From Bacillus sp. FJAT-29937 (GTDB lineage: Bacteria; Bacillota; Bacilli; Bacillales; Cytobacillaceae): 64,000 nt of DNA. The notes below the pieces were generated by a model. It had not been told where the DNA came from and ran no database searches. It saw only the letters and a list, made by a program, of their open reading frames with translations. The stretch is taken from contig NZ_LMAS01000010.1 of assembly GCF_001509555.1 (NCBI RefSeq), forward strand, positions 1 to 64,000, given 5' to 3'. A program made the position numbers and the translations under genes. This document shows positions 51,157 through 61,279 of this stretch, one piece after another; the first letter of the stretch is position 1, and each line of letters opens with the position of its first letter.

Positions 51157-52782
51157 TTATTCTGCATGATCATCCACTAAAGGAATAAAAATCTTGAAGG
51201 TTGTTCCCTTCCCGTTCTGACTTTGCACTTCAATTTTCCCTTTCATTCTTTCGATGATTTGGTAACATACCATTAATCCGATTCCTGTTCCTTTCTCCTT
51301 TAATGAGTAAAAAGCCGTCCCTAATCGTTCCAGTTCTTCCGCACTCATTCCAATTCCTGTGTCTGTTATTTCAAAAACTCCGTACTTCTCATCCTTATAT
51401 ACCGTAATACTTAATGTACCTCCGACCTTCATTGCTTCAATACCGTTCTTCAAAATATTAATTAGTACTTGCTTTAACTCGCTATTATTCCCTTGAATAA
51501 AAACTCCTTCATTCAAATTGGGAACAACCGTAATATTTTTTGACATCATGGCATAAGAATTCATCAGGTCAAGTACCTTTGAAGCTGTTTCGGATGCATC
51601 CACCTTTTCGGTTTGTTCAATATCTGGCTTCGCTAAAGAGAGATAGTCATTGATAATCGTTTCAGCACGACTCATTTCTTCGATCATTAATCGGATATAC
51701 ATACGCTCTTCATCGCTCATTTGGTCTTTCGCCAAAAATATTTGCAGAAATCCTTTGACAACCGTCATTGGATTTCTTATTTCGTGGGCAACAGAGGCTG
51801 CCAGCTGACCAATTGCGTTCATTTTTTCCGCCCTTTGAAGTTCACGCAGGATTTTTGATTTATGTAGGATTTGTTCCATTTCATCAATAGCTTCATCAAA
51901 TCTGTGCATCGAGACTTGATTTTTTTGAATTGTTCCAAGCTCCACCGAGGTAGCAGATAAACGATCGAAGAGCAATGATAGCTGACTCGTCATATTATTA
52001 AATCGTTCGGCTAAAATCCCCAAATCAGCTTGATTTTGAGACTTTAATTTCACATTGAAATTTCCGTTGCTCACTTCATTAAACCCTGCGATTATTTCAT
52101 TAACCGGATACAATACTTTTTTCAAACCTCTTTTTAATATTAAATATCCACTTATTGTTATCAGGAGTAAAATGGCAATTAAATAGGCTGAAAACTTATA
52201 TTGGTATTTCGTGATAAGTTGTGCATCAAGATCATAGCTGATTACCCCTACAACCTCAAAATCTTGTCCAAGTATTGGAACAAAAGCCGATACCCAATGT
52301 CCATAATGATCCTCGTATACATCAGTAGATATAACTTTTTTTGATGTGACAGCTTTCTTAAAACCGTCTAAATACACCTTTTCTGCCTCATGATAAGAAA
52401 ATGGCAGCAAACCAATCTTCTTATAGCTTTCCGAAGCTGCCAGAATAAAAAGTTCCTCTTCATTCATAACATCCGGTGATAGAAGCATCGCATTCGAATA
52501 AGGTGCCTTCTCATTTACAAGCGACAGCTTTTCAGTAATATTTTGAAATATAGGATGTTCTGCATTTCTATCCTCATTAATCCTTTTAATATCGTTCGCA
52601 TTGAAAGTAGTACTCCATAATGTTGACATATCAGCAACACGATATTTCATCTGTTTTTCCATCTGGTTTGTTTGTAGGATTAAACTTATTCCAGCTGTTA
52701 TAACAACTAGAATTAAACTTATTAAAAACGAGAATAGAAAAACTTTTCTGGACAAAGGTAAATTATTAATGTGATCTTTCAT
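51157..52782 (-). CDS. Sporulation-kinase-like sensor histidine kinase
   Basis: The 541-residue protein has TM1 (about 13-36), an extracellular sensor region of about 160 residues, TM2 (about 200-218), HAMP, a coiled segment, HisKA with QLAASVAHEIRNPMTVVKGFLQ (phospho-His) and HATPase motifs (DTGIGMS, GTGIGLMVCYQIIERMKG). The HEIRNP-centred box and lack of a linked response regulator resemble Kin-type kinases that feed Spo0F, but the target is not shown. It stands alone. Confidence 0.88.
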   Translation of the reverse strand: MKDHINNLPLSRKVFLFSFLISLILVVITAGISLILQTNQMEKQMKYRVADMSTLWSTTFNANDIKRINEDRNAEHPIFQNITEKLSLVNEKAPYSNAMLLSPDVMNEEELFILAASESYKKIGLLPFSYHEAEKVYLDGFKKAVTSKKVISTDVYEDHYGHWVSAFVPILGQDFEVVGVISYDLDAQLITKYQYKFSAYLIAILLLITISGYLILKRGLKKVLYPVNEIIAGFNEVSNGNFNVKLKSQNQADLGILAERFNNMTSQLSLLFDRLSATSVELGTIQKNQVSMHRFDEAIDEMEQILHKSKILRELQRAEKMNAIGQLAASVAHEIRNPMTVVKGFLQIFLAKDQMSDEERMYIRLMIEEMSRAETIINDYLSLAKPDIEQTEKVDASETASKVLDLMNSYAMMSKNITVVPNLNEGVFIQGNNSELKQVLINILKNGIEAMKVGGTLSITVYKDEKYGVFEITDTGIGMSAEELERLGTAFYSLKEKGTGIGLMVCYQIIERMKGKIEVQSQNGKGTTFKIFIPLVDDHAE

Positions 52783-53004
52783 AAGTCAGTCCCCGAATCC
52801 TGGTATTCTCAAACATTTAATCTTTTCGACAAAGATGAACATAATTCCTCTAAAGTCTTGCAATTATTACAAGATATGCGTACTACTACCTATTATATAT
52901 GACAAATCAATGAACCATGGAGATCATTTTTAGATTTCTAAATAAATTATGATATAGTGGAATGGGTAGAAACGTGTATAAATAATGAGAATTAAGGTGA
53001 TTTG

Positions 53005-53514
53005 ATGAGGATTAAATTAATTGCATATTTCCTAACCGTTGCAGGCATTCTTTCCCTATTAACGGCCTGCTCATCCAAACTGGAAGAATCAGCAGGTACA
53101 AAGAAGGATGAGAGTACTCATACGTTTCATGCAGAAAACGGCGATATGCGCGAATTGACAAAATCTAATGAAGTGCTTCCGGATTTTCTAAATGAAAAGC
53201 CCGAGCAAATGCAAATCATATACGGGGCAGCTGCCAAGCACAAGGATTTATTAGAGGCTATTCCATGTTATTGCGGATGCGGAGAATCAGGAGCTCATAG
53301 AGATAATTATGATTGTTTTGTATATGAAAATAAACAATCTGGTGAAATTGTTTGGGATGACCATGGGACGCGCTGCGGCGTTTGCTTAGAAACAGCTGCT
53401 GAAAGCATTATTCAATATAAGGACGGCAAATCAGTAAAAGAGATTCGCCAATACATTGATGATAAGTATAAAGAAGGATATGCAGAACCAACTCCTACCC
53501 CTTTTCCAAGCTAA
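53005..53514 (+). CDS. PCYCGC-motif lipoprotein
   Basis: The 169-residue lipoprotein (lipobox LLTAC) contains the defining AIPCYCGCGESGAHRDNYDCF motif region, with a later HGTRCGVCLETA. The family, widespread in Bacilli, has unknown function; the Cys pairs suggest metal or redox binding. GGTG eight bases before ATG 53005. Confidence 0.85.
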   Translation: MRIKLIAYFLTVAGILSLLTACSSKLEESAGTKKDESTHTFHAENGDMRELTKSNEVLPDFLNEKPEQMQIIYGAAAKHKDLLEAIPCYCGCGESGAHRDNYDCFVYENKQSGEIVWDDHGTRCGVCLETAAESIIQYKDGKSVKEIRQYIDDKYKEGYAEPTPTPFPS

Positions 53515-53594
53515 ACTAAGGCCTAAGCGAATGTCGCTTAGGTTTTTTTAAAAATAAAAGAGTACCAGCTGCTAAGCCGATACTCAAAAATAGT

Positions 53595-53849
53595 TCAAGC
53601 GTTATTCTTTAACTCTGGAGTCTTAAATAGTTCCTTATACACTGGCCATTTTAGGACTCTTTTTAAATACTCTCGAAAAGAGTGATTCTTCATTGCTTTC
53701 TTGGAATCCTTAAAGATGGATGTCATGAAAGTTTGCAAACGGACTTGAATCATGAAATAAAATGGGCTATTTCTCTCTAATACAGGAATTTCCGTAATCT
53801 TAACCTTCTGTCCAACAGCATTTTTGAACTCCAGGCTTTTAAATAGCAA
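53595..53849 (-). CDS. Hypothetical basic protein
   Basis: About 84 residues from TTG 53849, which has GAGGA seven bases upstream: FKSLEFKNAVGQKVKITEIP then a basic amphipathic C-terminal part. Not recognised. The reading to 53945 has no ribosome site. Close to tatC but probably separate. Confidence 0.5.
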   Translation of the reverse strand: MLFKSLEFKNAVGQKVKITEIPVLERNSPFYFMIQVRLQTFMTSIFKDSKKAMKNHSFREYLKRVLKWPVYKELFKTPELKNNA

Positions 53850-53948
53850 AATATCAATCCTCTTTTTTACCCGTTTGACTATATTATACACGAATTTAGG
53901 TCTCGAAAGGTGTCTAAAAATGTGTATATGAAAATATTTTTTCACAAA

Positions 53949-54707
53949 TTAGTTTTCGTCTAGAGGTTCATATTCACTTTGTTCTTCCAATTGCTTTTCT
54001 TTCTTTAATTTGCGCTTATAGACAATTTTTGATAAGTTGATGCTAATTTCATATAAGAATAATAGCGGAATGGCTACAAGGAAATCTGACATAAAGTCAG
54101 GCGGAGAAATAACAACTGCAATTACAATAAGAACAAAATATGCATATTTTCGAATTTTCGCAAGGGCATATGGGTTAAGTATTCCTAATGATGTCAAGAA
54201 CATGACTACAACCGGCAATTCAAACAAGACTCCGAATGGCATGGTCATATGCATAATAAACCGAAAATACTTTTCCGCAGTGAAATTCGCTTCCAGCATC
54301 TGTCCTCCCAAATCAACTAGAAAGCCCAACACTGTCGGTAAAATAACAAAATAGCCAAAACAAAGACCAACGATAAATAAAATAAATAAGGCAGGAATAT
54401 ATGAGAGTGAAATTCTTCTTTCTACCGGACTTAAAGCTGGTTTAACAAATAGCCAAATTTGCAAAGCTAAAACCGGGATTGTCGCTGCAATGGCAACAAC
54501 AGATGCAATCATAAAGTAAACCCAGATAATATCACTTGGACCAAGTACAATAAGTTTCACATCAAGGTCGCGGACAAACCAATGATAAATTTCTTCCACA
54601 TACATGAAACCTGCTACAAAGAAAACTAAAAAGGCTGCTATCGTTATAATTAACCTTTTCCTTAATTCATCCAAATGCTCAACTAAGTTCAGTTCTTTAT
54701 CTTCCAT
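53949..54707 (-). CDS. tatC: Sec-independent protein translocase, TatC
   Basis: TatC recognises twin-arginine signal peptides in the Tat translocase. The 252-residue protein opens with the conserved LVEHLDELRKRLI motif and has six transmembrane segments, including FVKPALSPVERR and the FELPVVVMFLTSLG loop. CAGGAGAAG precedes the ATG. With the tatA gene upstream it makes the two-component Tat unit of Gram-positive bacteria. Confidence 0.96.
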   Translation of the reverse strand: MEDKELNLVEHLDELRKRLIITIAAFLVFFVAGFMYVEEIYHWFVRDLDVKLIVLGPSDIIWVYFMIASVVAIAATIPVLALQIWLFVKPALSPVERRISLSYIPALFILFIVGLCFGYFVILPTVLGFLVDLGGQMLEANFTAEKYFRFIMHMTMPFGVLFELPVVVMFLTSLGILNPYALAKIRKYAYFVLIVIAVVISPPDFMSDFLVAIPLLFLYEISINLSKIVYKRKLKKEKQLEEQSEYEPLDEN

Positions 54708-54783
54708 TTTCTTCTCCTGAAAATACTATGTTTGGAATAACGGCAAAAAGACGAAAAAAAGGCAAGACATTCATCTTGCCATC

Positions 54784-54978
54784 TTATTTAAGCGTTTTTT
54801 TCTTGTCATCCTCTAATTCTTCCATCACGTCACTTGTTAAATCACGAGTAGACTTCTTAAATTCCCTAAGTGTTTGACCGAAAGCACGGCCGATCTCAGG
54901 TAATTTTTTTGGGCCAAATATAATTAATGCCAAAACAAGAATTAGAATTAATCCAGGAACTCCGATGTTTGAAAGCAT
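54784..54978 (-). CDS. tatA: Sec-independent protein translocase, TatA
   Basis: The 64-residue pore component has one N-terminal helix, the [20 protein letters not shown] amphipathic region and a charged tail. It starts at ATG 54978 (MLSNIG) behind GAGGAGGATG; an in-frame upstream start at 54993 is less supported. It lies 76 bases upstream of tatC. Confidence 0.95.
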   Translation of the reverse strand: MLSNIGVPGLILILVLALIIFGPKKLPEIGRAFGQTLREFKKSTRDLTSDVMEELEDDKKKTLK

Positions 54979-55156
54979 AAACATCCTCCTCAAAATAACT
55001 TACTGATAAACCTAAATTTAATTATAGTGCTTTTTACAACGCTTGTGGTAAAGAATCAAGAAAGTTCATATTTAGTTCACAAAACGCTATACCTATTGCC
55101 ACTATAAAAAGCTTATAAATCTGTTTACCAATTTCATTATAATATTGGATGCTATT

Positions 55157-56425
55157 TTAAACAAGTAAATGGAAAAGATTACTGTCTTTATTAATGTCTG
55201 TATAGGCAAAACCTTTTTTATTCATTCTTTGGATTAAACCAGGATAATCCTCTTTATTCTGCAGCTCAATGCCTACTAGAGCAGGACCATTATCCTTATT
55301 ATTCTTTTTCGTATATTCAAATCTTGTGATATCATCATTAGGCCCAAGCACCTCATCAAGGAACTCGCGCAAAGCACCCGCACGCTGTGGAAAATTAACA
55401 ATAAAGTAATATAGCAATCCTTCATACAAGAGGGATCTTTCCTTCATCTCCTGCATTCTGCCGAAATCATTATTTCCTCCGCTAATGACACAAACAATAT
55501 TCTTCCCTTTAATTTGGTCCTTATAGAAATCAAGTGAAGCAATTGGCAAAGCGCCTGCAGGCTCTGCAATAATCGCATGTTCATTATATAATTCCAGAAT
55601 CGTTGTACATACTTTCCCTTCAGGCACGAGTAGAATATCATCAACAAATTCTTCGCAAATGTCAAAAGTTTTTTCTCCGACACCTTTGACGGCAGCCCCG
55701 TCAACAAATTTATCAATATCATCTAGTAGAGTTACAGATTTATTCTTAATAGATTCATTCATAGATGCTGCACCTTCAGGCTCAACACCAATCATTTTCG
55801 TTTTAGGAGAAATACTTTTTATGTAAGTACTTATCCCAGACATCAATCCGCCCCCGCCAATACTAGCAAAGACAAAATCGATTGGCTCCTCGCTGTCATT
55901 CAATATTTCAACTGCCACAGTCCCTTGTCCAGCTATGACCCTTTCATCGTCAAAAGGATGGATAAAGGTCCGGTTTTCTTCTTCTGCACATTTATTGGCT
56001 TCTGCATAAGAATCATCAAATGTATCACCAACTAAGATGATATCAACAAAGCCGCGGCCAAACATTTCTACCTGGCTCACCTTTTGACGCGGTGTCGTTG
56101 TCGGCATGAATATTTTCCCTTGAACACCTAAATGTCTGCATGCGTATGCTACACCTTGAGCATGATTGCCCGCACTTGCACACACAACACCATTTTTTGT
56201 TTCTTCTTCACTTAATGACTTAACTGAATAGTAAGCGCCTCTAAGCTTAAATGATCGGATGTGCTGCAAATCTTCCCTTTTCAAAAACACATTACACTGA
56301 TATTTTTCAGATAGACGCTCATTTCTTTGCAATGGTGTATGGGCGACGATATCCTTCAGCTGTTGGTATGCAATAAGAATATCCTCCAATTGCACCCATT
56401 TTTTCTTCAAAACTTTCTGTTCCAT
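55157..56425 (-). CDS. ilvA: Threonine dehydratase, biosynthetic
   Basis: IlvA deaminates threonine to 2-oxobutyrate at the start of isoleucine synthesis. The 422-residue enzyme shows the PLP Lys in HIRSFKLRGAYYSVKSL, SAGNHAQGVAYA, the Gly-rich ASIGGGGLMSG, PEGAASMNESI, and a C-terminal regulatory ACT-like domain (from about 330). Same length class as B. subtilis IlvA. GAAGGTG precedes the ATG. Single gene, not in an ilv operon here. Confidence 0.96.
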   Translation of the reverse strand: MEQKVLKKKWVQLEDILIAYQQLKDIVAHTPLQRNERLSEKYQCNVFLKREDLQHIRSFKLRGAYYSVKSLSEEETKNGVVCASAGNHAQGVAYACRHLGVQGKIFMPTTTPRQKVSQVEMFGRGFVDIILVGDTFDDSYAEANKCAEEENRTFIHPFDDERVIAGQGTVAVEILNDSEEPIDFVFASIGGGGLMSGISTYIKSISPKTKMIGVEPEGAASMNESIKNKSVTLLDDIDKFVDGAAVKGVGEKTFDICEEFVDDILLVPEGKVCTTILELYNEHAIIAEPAGALPIASLDFYKDQIKGKNIVCVISGGNNDFGRMQEMKERSLLYEGLLYYFIVNFPQRAGALREFLDEVLGPNDDITRFEYTKKNNKDNGPALVGIELQNKEDYPGLIQRMNKKGFAYTDINKDSNLFHLLV

Positions 56426-56644
56426 ATTGTCACCTTCACTTATTACGATTTAATTTTTCTATTATACCACTTGTATACGTGATTACAACCCATATATATT
56501 AAATTTTTTTATTTTTCCGATATTAATTGAATAGCAATCTTGAAATTCATCATATAATAACCAAAGTAAATTTTTTTCATATGAGGATGGTATCGATTAT
56601 TTCTGATTTACTGAATTTGGTATGATTAATAGGGGGTGGGGCAA

Positions 56645-56881
56645 ATGGAGTTTTCATTATGCAGCCTTGATTGTGCATTGCCTGTAGAAGTGACGTTAGA
56701 TGAGGATAACGGGCGGTATATGATCAAGAAGAGCGATTCGAGCGGGGAATTTTTCAACACTCCCAACGAGCTCATTCTATGGGTTAAATGTAATTTCTCC
56801 GCTGATGAATTTTGCGATCCAATGGAATTTCAGGCAATGGTCAAAAAATTGACGGATTATTTAGTCAACGTTGATGTGTAG
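56645..56881 (+). CDS. Hypothetical small acidic protein
   Basis: 78 residues, MEFSLCSLDCALPVEVTLDE..., with a C-terminal FEQAM-like helix (FQAMVKKLTDYLVNVDV). Not recognised. GGGGGTGGGG five bases before the ATG. Confidence 0.6.
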   Translation: MEFSLCSLDCALPVEVTLDEDNGRYMIKKSDSSGEFFNTPNELILWVKCNFSADEFCDPMEFQAMVKKLTDYLVNVDV

Positions 56882-56970
56882 GAATTAATTGCAGAACCTG
56901 TGTCCGCAAACAGATGAAATAAACCCATTTTCGTGCAATTAACGGAACTAGTGTCCGCCAAGCTAGTTGA
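56882..56970. repeat. Two imperfect tandem hairpin repeats
   Basis: Copy one (56882-56914) contains CTGTGTCCGCAAACAG; copy two (56935-56970) contains CTAGTGTCCGCCAAGCTAG. Both open with an AATTA stretch and GGAAC/AGAACC, and each can fold as a small hairpin around TGTCCGC. They look like copies of a short interspersed repeat. Confidence 0.5.
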
Positions 56971-56997
56971 GTTTTTGACAATCGCGCAAAAAAGTAT

Positions 56998-57044
56998 AAA
57001 AAGAGCATTAGACACTATATTAATAATGTCTAATGCTCTTTTTT
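56998..57044. terminator. Strong bidirectional terminator
   Basis: AAAAAGAGCATTAGACA and TGTCTAATGCTCTTTTT form a 17-bp stem between the convergent hypothetical gene and dfrA. Confidence 0.9.
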
Positions 57045-57047
57045 ATA

Positions 57048-57530
57048 TTATTTCCTTACATATGTTCTAAAGTAGTAATCATATGGATTCTTTGAATCTT
57101 TCATCCCTTTTTCTTCTGAAATCAAATTCCATTCATTTTCGTTCACTTCAGGAAAAAAGGTGTCTCCCTCAAAAGCTTCATCAATATAAGTAACGTACAT
57201 CTTATCTATAAGAGGCAATGTTTGCTTAAATATTTCTTCCCCGCCAATAATTAAGTATTCATCATCCAACTCTTGAAACTTTCTCAAACTGTCTAAATCA
57301 TTAATGATCTCGACACCTTCAAACTTAAAGTTGTTTTGGCGTGTTAAGACAATTGATTTCCGGCCCGGAAGAGGTTTACCAATTGATTCAAAGGTGTTTC
57401 TCCCCATTATCATTGTCTTGCCCATCGTAGTCTTCTTGAAAAAAGCTAAGTCATTCGGAAGATGCCATGGCAATTGATTCTCTTTGCCGATTAATTTATT
57501 TCTGTCATGAGCAACAATTAATGATAACAT
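57048..57530 (-). CDS. dfrA: Dihydrofolate reductase
   Basis: The 160-residue enzyme regenerates tetrahydrofolate, consumed by thymidylate synthase, whose gene lies just upstream (17 bases). Motifs: IVAHDRNKLIGKENQLPWHL, MIMGRNTFESIGKPLPGR, IIGGEEIFKQTLPLIDKMYV. Normal length. Trimethoprim target. AAGGTTGAG precedes the ATG. Confidence 0.97.
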   Translation of the reverse strand: MLSLIVAHDRNKLIGKENQLPWHLPNDLAFFKKTTMGKTMIMGRNTFESIGKPLPGRKSIVLTRQNNFKFEGVEIINDLDSLRKFQELDDEYLIIGGEEIFKQTLPLIDKMYVTYIDEAFEGDTFFPEVNENEWNLISEEKGMKDSKNPYDYYFRTYVRK

Positions 57531-57546
57531 AATGTCTCAACCTTTC

Positions 57547-58491
57547 TTATACCGCAACAGGAGCTTTGATTGGTGGATGAGGGTCATAGCCTTCAATCTT
57601 TATATCTTCCATTTCAACGTCAAAAATAGAGTCTACATTAGGACTTATGATTAATTTCGGTAACTCTCTTGGCTCTCTCGCCATTAGCGTCTCTACTTGC
57701 TCAATATGATTGAGGTAAATATGTGCATCCCCAAGTGTATGAACAAAATCACCTACACCTAAACCGCATTCATGAGCAATTAAGTGTGTCAGCAAAGCAT
57801 AACTGGCGATATTAAACGGAATGCCTAAAAAAACATCTCCACTTCTTTGGTAGAGTTGACAGGATAGTTTTCCTTCCGAAACATAGAATTGAAACATCGT
57901 ATGGCATGGAGGTAGCGACATGTTTTTAATGTCATGGACGCTCCATCCACTGATAATATGTCTTCTGGAGTTTGGGTTAGACTTGATATCTTCTACCACA
58001 TTTTTGAGCTGGTCAATCGTTTCCCCTGTAGGAGATTTCCAAGCTCTCCATTGTTTGCCGTAAATATCACCTAATTCCCCATATTTATTGGCAAACTCTA
58101 CATCTTCAAGAATTCTGCTTTTAAAAATTTCCATTTGTTCCTTATAATGCAGTTCAAATTCTTTATCTTCTAAAGCTCTTAAACCAAAGTTTGTCATATC
58201 CGGACCATTATAATCTGAGCTTTCAATCCAATTTTTGAAAGCCCATTCATTCCAAATATTATTATTTTGCTGTAAAAGATAGCGAATATTTGTATCTCCT
58301 TTTATAAACCAAATAAGCTCACTAGCTACCAATCGAAAAGGAACACGCTTAGTTGTTAAAAGCGGAAAACCTTCGCTTAAATCAAAACGCATTTGATAAC
58401 CAAACACGGAAATTGTTCCTGTTCCCGTTCTGTCTTCTTGTTTGACTCCATTTTCAAGCACATGCCTGCAAAGCTCTAAATATTGTTTCAT
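57547..58491 (-). CDS. thyA: Thymidylate synthase, ThyA type
   Basis: ThyA methylates dUMP to dTMP using methylene-THF, leaving dihydrofolate for DfrA. The 314-residue enzyme has DRTGTGT, the catalytic Cys in [31 protein letters not shown] and [14 protein letters not shown]. It is of the longer form with an extra insert (about 85-135). Start ATG 58491 behind GGATG; the reading to 58515 is less likely. dfrA follows. Confidence 0.97.
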   Translation of the reverse strand: MKQYLELCRHVLENGVKQEDRTGTGTISVFGYQMRFDLSEGFPLLTTKRVPFRLVASELIWFIKGDTNIRYLLQQNNNIWNEWAFKNWIESSDYNGPDMTNFGLRALEDKEFELHYKEQMEIFKSRILEDVEFANKYGELGDIYGKQWRAWKSPTGETIDQLKNVVEDIKSNPNSRRHIISGWSVHDIKNMSLPPCHTMFQFYVSEGKLSCQLYQRSGDVFLGIPFNIASYALLTHLIAHECGLGVGDFVHTLGDAHIYLNHIEQVETLMAREPRELPKLIISPNVDSIFDVEMEDIKIEGYDPHPPIKAPVAV

Positions 58492-58569
58492 TAACATCCA
58501 ACCTTTTCTATTCATACATGGTTACTATTCTATAACAAACGATCATCTATAACAAACGATCACTTTTTC

Positions 58570-59271
58570 CTAATTTAAATCTTTTATAAATTGATAGGTT
58601 TCCGGTGCTTTATCTTTTAAAAGCCTGTTTGATTCACTATCCAAATAAAAATAAGCAAAGGCCTCTGCAAAATACTCCTCAGGAAAGGTCAAAAAATAGT
58701 CTTGATTGGGAAATAACCTTGGACTTTCAAGCTTCCAGGCAGAAAGAAATTTTTGATTGTAGCGGATTCCATTATAAACAAATTTATCTATCGAATGGGC
58801 AAGCTCATGCAGCTCTAAATTCACAGAGCCATGGCCCTTTCCTTTTTCACTAGAACCAATCTTCACTAAAACGGTTTTTGATCCGCCGATTCCTGGTACG
58901 TCATCCCAAGTCGTTTGACTTTTGTACCCTCTCGGAATTACCCCGGATAAATATTGGGCTGTTGGATTGTCCGTTAATTTGCCGACAAAGAGCTTTAGTT
59001 TAATATCCTCTTTAGCTATTTTTTTCAACAGAAAATAAGGTAAATGGTCAACCCTTTCGATAATTTCAGCTGCTTTAAGCTCATCGAATGGGTCAATCGG
59101 AAGGATAATAATACTTCCGATTAAACTTGGAGATTGGAGAACAAGGGATTGGTGAAGAAGAGAATTATTCGGGTAATTCGCCAATTGAATACCGCCCATT
59201 GCCGCCTGCGAACTGCCCATTAAAGAAAGGGTAAGAGTCATTAATATACACAATGCCAACATTCTTTTCAT
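58570..59271 (-). CDS. Secreted anthrax lethal factor-like zinc metallopeptidase
   Basis: The 233-residue protein has a signal peptide (LALCILMTLTLSLMGSSQAA) and a zinc peptidase motif HELAHSID (HExxH) followed by an EEYFAEAFAYFY glutamate-rich helix giving the third ligand. This arrangement is that of the lethal-factor/Pro-Pro endopeptidase family. Substrate unknown. GGAAGGGGAG precedes the ATG. It lies upstream of thyA but may have its own promoter. Confidence 0.8.
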   Translation of the reverse strand: MKRMLALCILMTLTLSLMGSSQAAMGGIQLANYPNNSLLHQSLVLQSPSLIGSIIILPIDPFDELKAAEIIERVDHLPYFLLKKIAKEDIKLKLFVGKLTDNPTAQYLSGVIPRGYKSQTTWDDVPGIGGSKTVLVKIGSSEKGKGHGSVNLELHELAHSIDKFVYNGIRYNQKFLSAWKLESPRLFPNQDYFLTFPEEYFAEAFAYFYLDSESNRLLKDKAPETYQFIKDLN

Positions 59272-59454
59272 CGCAGACTCCCCTTCCCAAATACTTAAGG
59301 AAAACTTCTAAACTATCTAACTCTTTAAATTATACCATACGAAACTATCAGCATTATATAATCGAAGTCTAGTAAAAATTTGGAAGTAGTTTTAAAAGGG
59401 TAGAAAGTTGAAAAAGCCCTGACAAAAGTGCCAGGGCTCATTACCATCTATAAC

Positions 59455-60066
59455 TTAAGAATAGGAACGAACAATATCAGCTAAGCCAGGTGAGGAAGTG
59501 CCTGTTCCGACTGCAGCGAATTTCCAATCTGCTCCGTGACGGTAAATTTCACCAACAACTAAACATGTTTTGCCGTTGTAATCATCTGTCAAATTGTAAT
59601 GAATCATTTCTTGTCCATTTGCAGAATTCACAATACGAATGAATGCGTTTTGGATCATTCCGAAATGCTGTTTTCGCTTTACACAGTCATAAATATTAAC
59701 AACAAATACAAGTTTATTGACTTGAGCTGGGACACGGCTTAAATCGATTAAGATTTGCTCATCATCACCGTCTCCATCACCTGTCAAGTTATCTCCTGTA
59801 TGCTGAACACTTCCGTCTTTGCTTTTTAAATTGCCAAAGTAAATGACGTCACTGTTATTTCTAATTTTATCATTGTCACCTAACATGATTACGGAAGCAT
59901 CACAGTCAATATTTGCCCCGCCGCCACCGCCGAATAGTGATCCTAATAATCCACCGCCGCCGCGGCTTTGTACTGGGTCCCAGCCAAGTCCTACCAAAAT
60001 TTTTGATAAGCCTGGATTTCCTTTTGTTAAATCAACACGTTGACCTTTTTGTAAATTAATTGCCAT
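59455..60066 (-). CDS. TerD family protein (YceC/YceD/YceE group)
   Basis: The 203-residue protein belongs to the tellurite-resistance TerD family: INLQKGQRVDLTKGNPGLSK, GLGWD, a Gly-rich insert (GGGGLLGSLFGGGGGA) before the calcium-binding DCDASVIML, then GDNLTGDGDGDDEQILIDLS and VVGEIYRHGADWKFAAVG. Acts in stress response, mechanism unclear. Last gene of the YceG-TelA-TerD set. GAGGTG precedes the ATG. Confidence 0.93.
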   Translation of the reverse strand: MAINLQKGQRVDLTKGNPGLSKILVGLGWDPVQSRGGGGLLGSLFGGGGGANIDCDASVIMLGDNDKIRNNSDVIYFGNLKSKDGSVQHTGDNLTGDGDGDDEQILIDLSRVPAQVNKLVFVVNIYDCVKRKQHFGMIQNAFIRIVNSANGQEMIHYNLTDDYNGKTCLVVGEIYRHGADWKFAAVGTGTSSPGLADIVRSYS

Positions 60067-60162
60067 GTTTTCACCTCATTAATTATTTGATCTATTATTA
60101 GATCTTTGGCATTTCTTCTATTATTTTTTATATTGCACATGTAAGTAGTATGCGCTTGCTGG

Positions 60163-61275
60163 TTAGCTTCCTTGATGTTTAATTTTTTTAAAATTATCTT
60201 GAAGCTGTTCTAGTCTTCTTGTACCTTCTGCACGCATACGTTTGTTTTCTTCTTCGATTGCTTTCGTTTCCTGCATTCCCTTAATAATAATATTCCAGGA
60301 TTCCTCAATCGTTTCAATCTTAATGCTTGGTGCTCCAGCCAGTCTAGCAATATCTGCGCTTTGCGAGGAAATATTTTGGGCATTGCGAAGGAGCATTTCA
60401 TTCGTTCTTCTATCAAGCTCATTCATAGAATCTGCTACTAGTTTTTGACGCTTGGCAGCAACCGCTTGAATTAATCCGTTTTTAAAGATTGGAATCGTTG
60501 TAACAAATGCAGAATTAATCTTTCCGATGAGCTTTGTGTTTCCTCTTTGTAATAAACGAATCTGCGGTGCAGTTTGGAGTGAGACCATTTTTGCCATCTC
60601 CAAGTCGTATACTCTTTGTTCCATTAGATCAATGGCATTTCTTAATGTGTCTAGCTGCATGGAAGCCATTTGATCACCTGAAGCCGTTCTTGCTTCAAGC
60701 GGTGGAAGCTGATTCGCTTTCAGCTCATCGATCTTCATTTGTCCGGCAACGGCGTATTTTTCCAATGTTAAGTAGTATTGATAGTTTTGCTCGTACATTT
60801 GATCAAGCATTGTTGTAGAGTCGACCATTTCACCTTGATATTTTGATATTTCCACATATACCTTATCAATTTCTTGGCCCATCGTCTGATATTTTCCAAA
60901 CAGTTTATCAATCAGCTTTTCGCCTTTTTTGAAAAGCTTTCCAAATAAACCGCCGGATGTCTTTTCGAAGTCTTTCTTATCAAACTTATCCATGATTTTG
61001 CCGAGCTGCTTTAATAATTCACCTGAATCCTCAACTTTTGTTGATCTCATATTACTTAATATTTGATCAGAGAAGCGTGAAATTTGAGTAGCAGGCTCTT
61101 TCCCGAATTCAAGAATTTGGATTTGATCTCTCTCATCAATAGACCGAGCTAAATTTTGCACCTCAGGGTCATTTCTAAGAGCAAGCTTAATTTCCGACGC
61201 TGATGCTTCAGTAAGCTTATCCTCTTGTGTTTTATTCAAAGTAAGATCTAGATTTGTCTGCTGCAATTGATTCAT
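60163..61275 (-). CDS. yceH: Toxic-anion-resistance TelA family protein, YceH-like
   Basis: The 370-residue protein is mostly helical with coiled-coil segments and matches TelA/YceH: LDLTLNKTQEDKL, GLFGKLFKKGEKLIDKLFGK (amphipathic), RTASGDQMASMQLDTLRNAI and LLQRGNTKLIGKINSAFVTT. TelA proteins accompany TerD. AGGGGAG precedes the ATG, four bases after yceG ends. Confidence 0.93.
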   Translation of the reverse strand: MNQLQQTNLDLTLNKTQEDKLTEASASEIKLALRNDPEVQNLARSIDERDQIQILEFGKEPATQISRFSDQILSNMRSTKVEDSGELLKQLGKIMDKFDKKDFEKTSGGLFGKLFKKGEKLIDKLFGKYQTMGQEIDKVYVEISKYQGEMVDSTTMLDQMYEQNYQYYLTLEKYAVAGQMKIDELKANQLPPLEARTASGDQMASMQLDTLRNAIDLMEQRVYDLEMAKMVSLQTAPQIRLLQRGNTKLIGKINSAFVTTIPIFKNGLIQAVAAKRQKLVADSMNELDRRTNEMLLRNAQNISSQSADIARLAGAPSIKIETIEESWNIIIKGMQETKAIEEENKRMRAEGTRRLEQLQDNFKKIKHQGS

Positions 61276-61279
61276 GACA

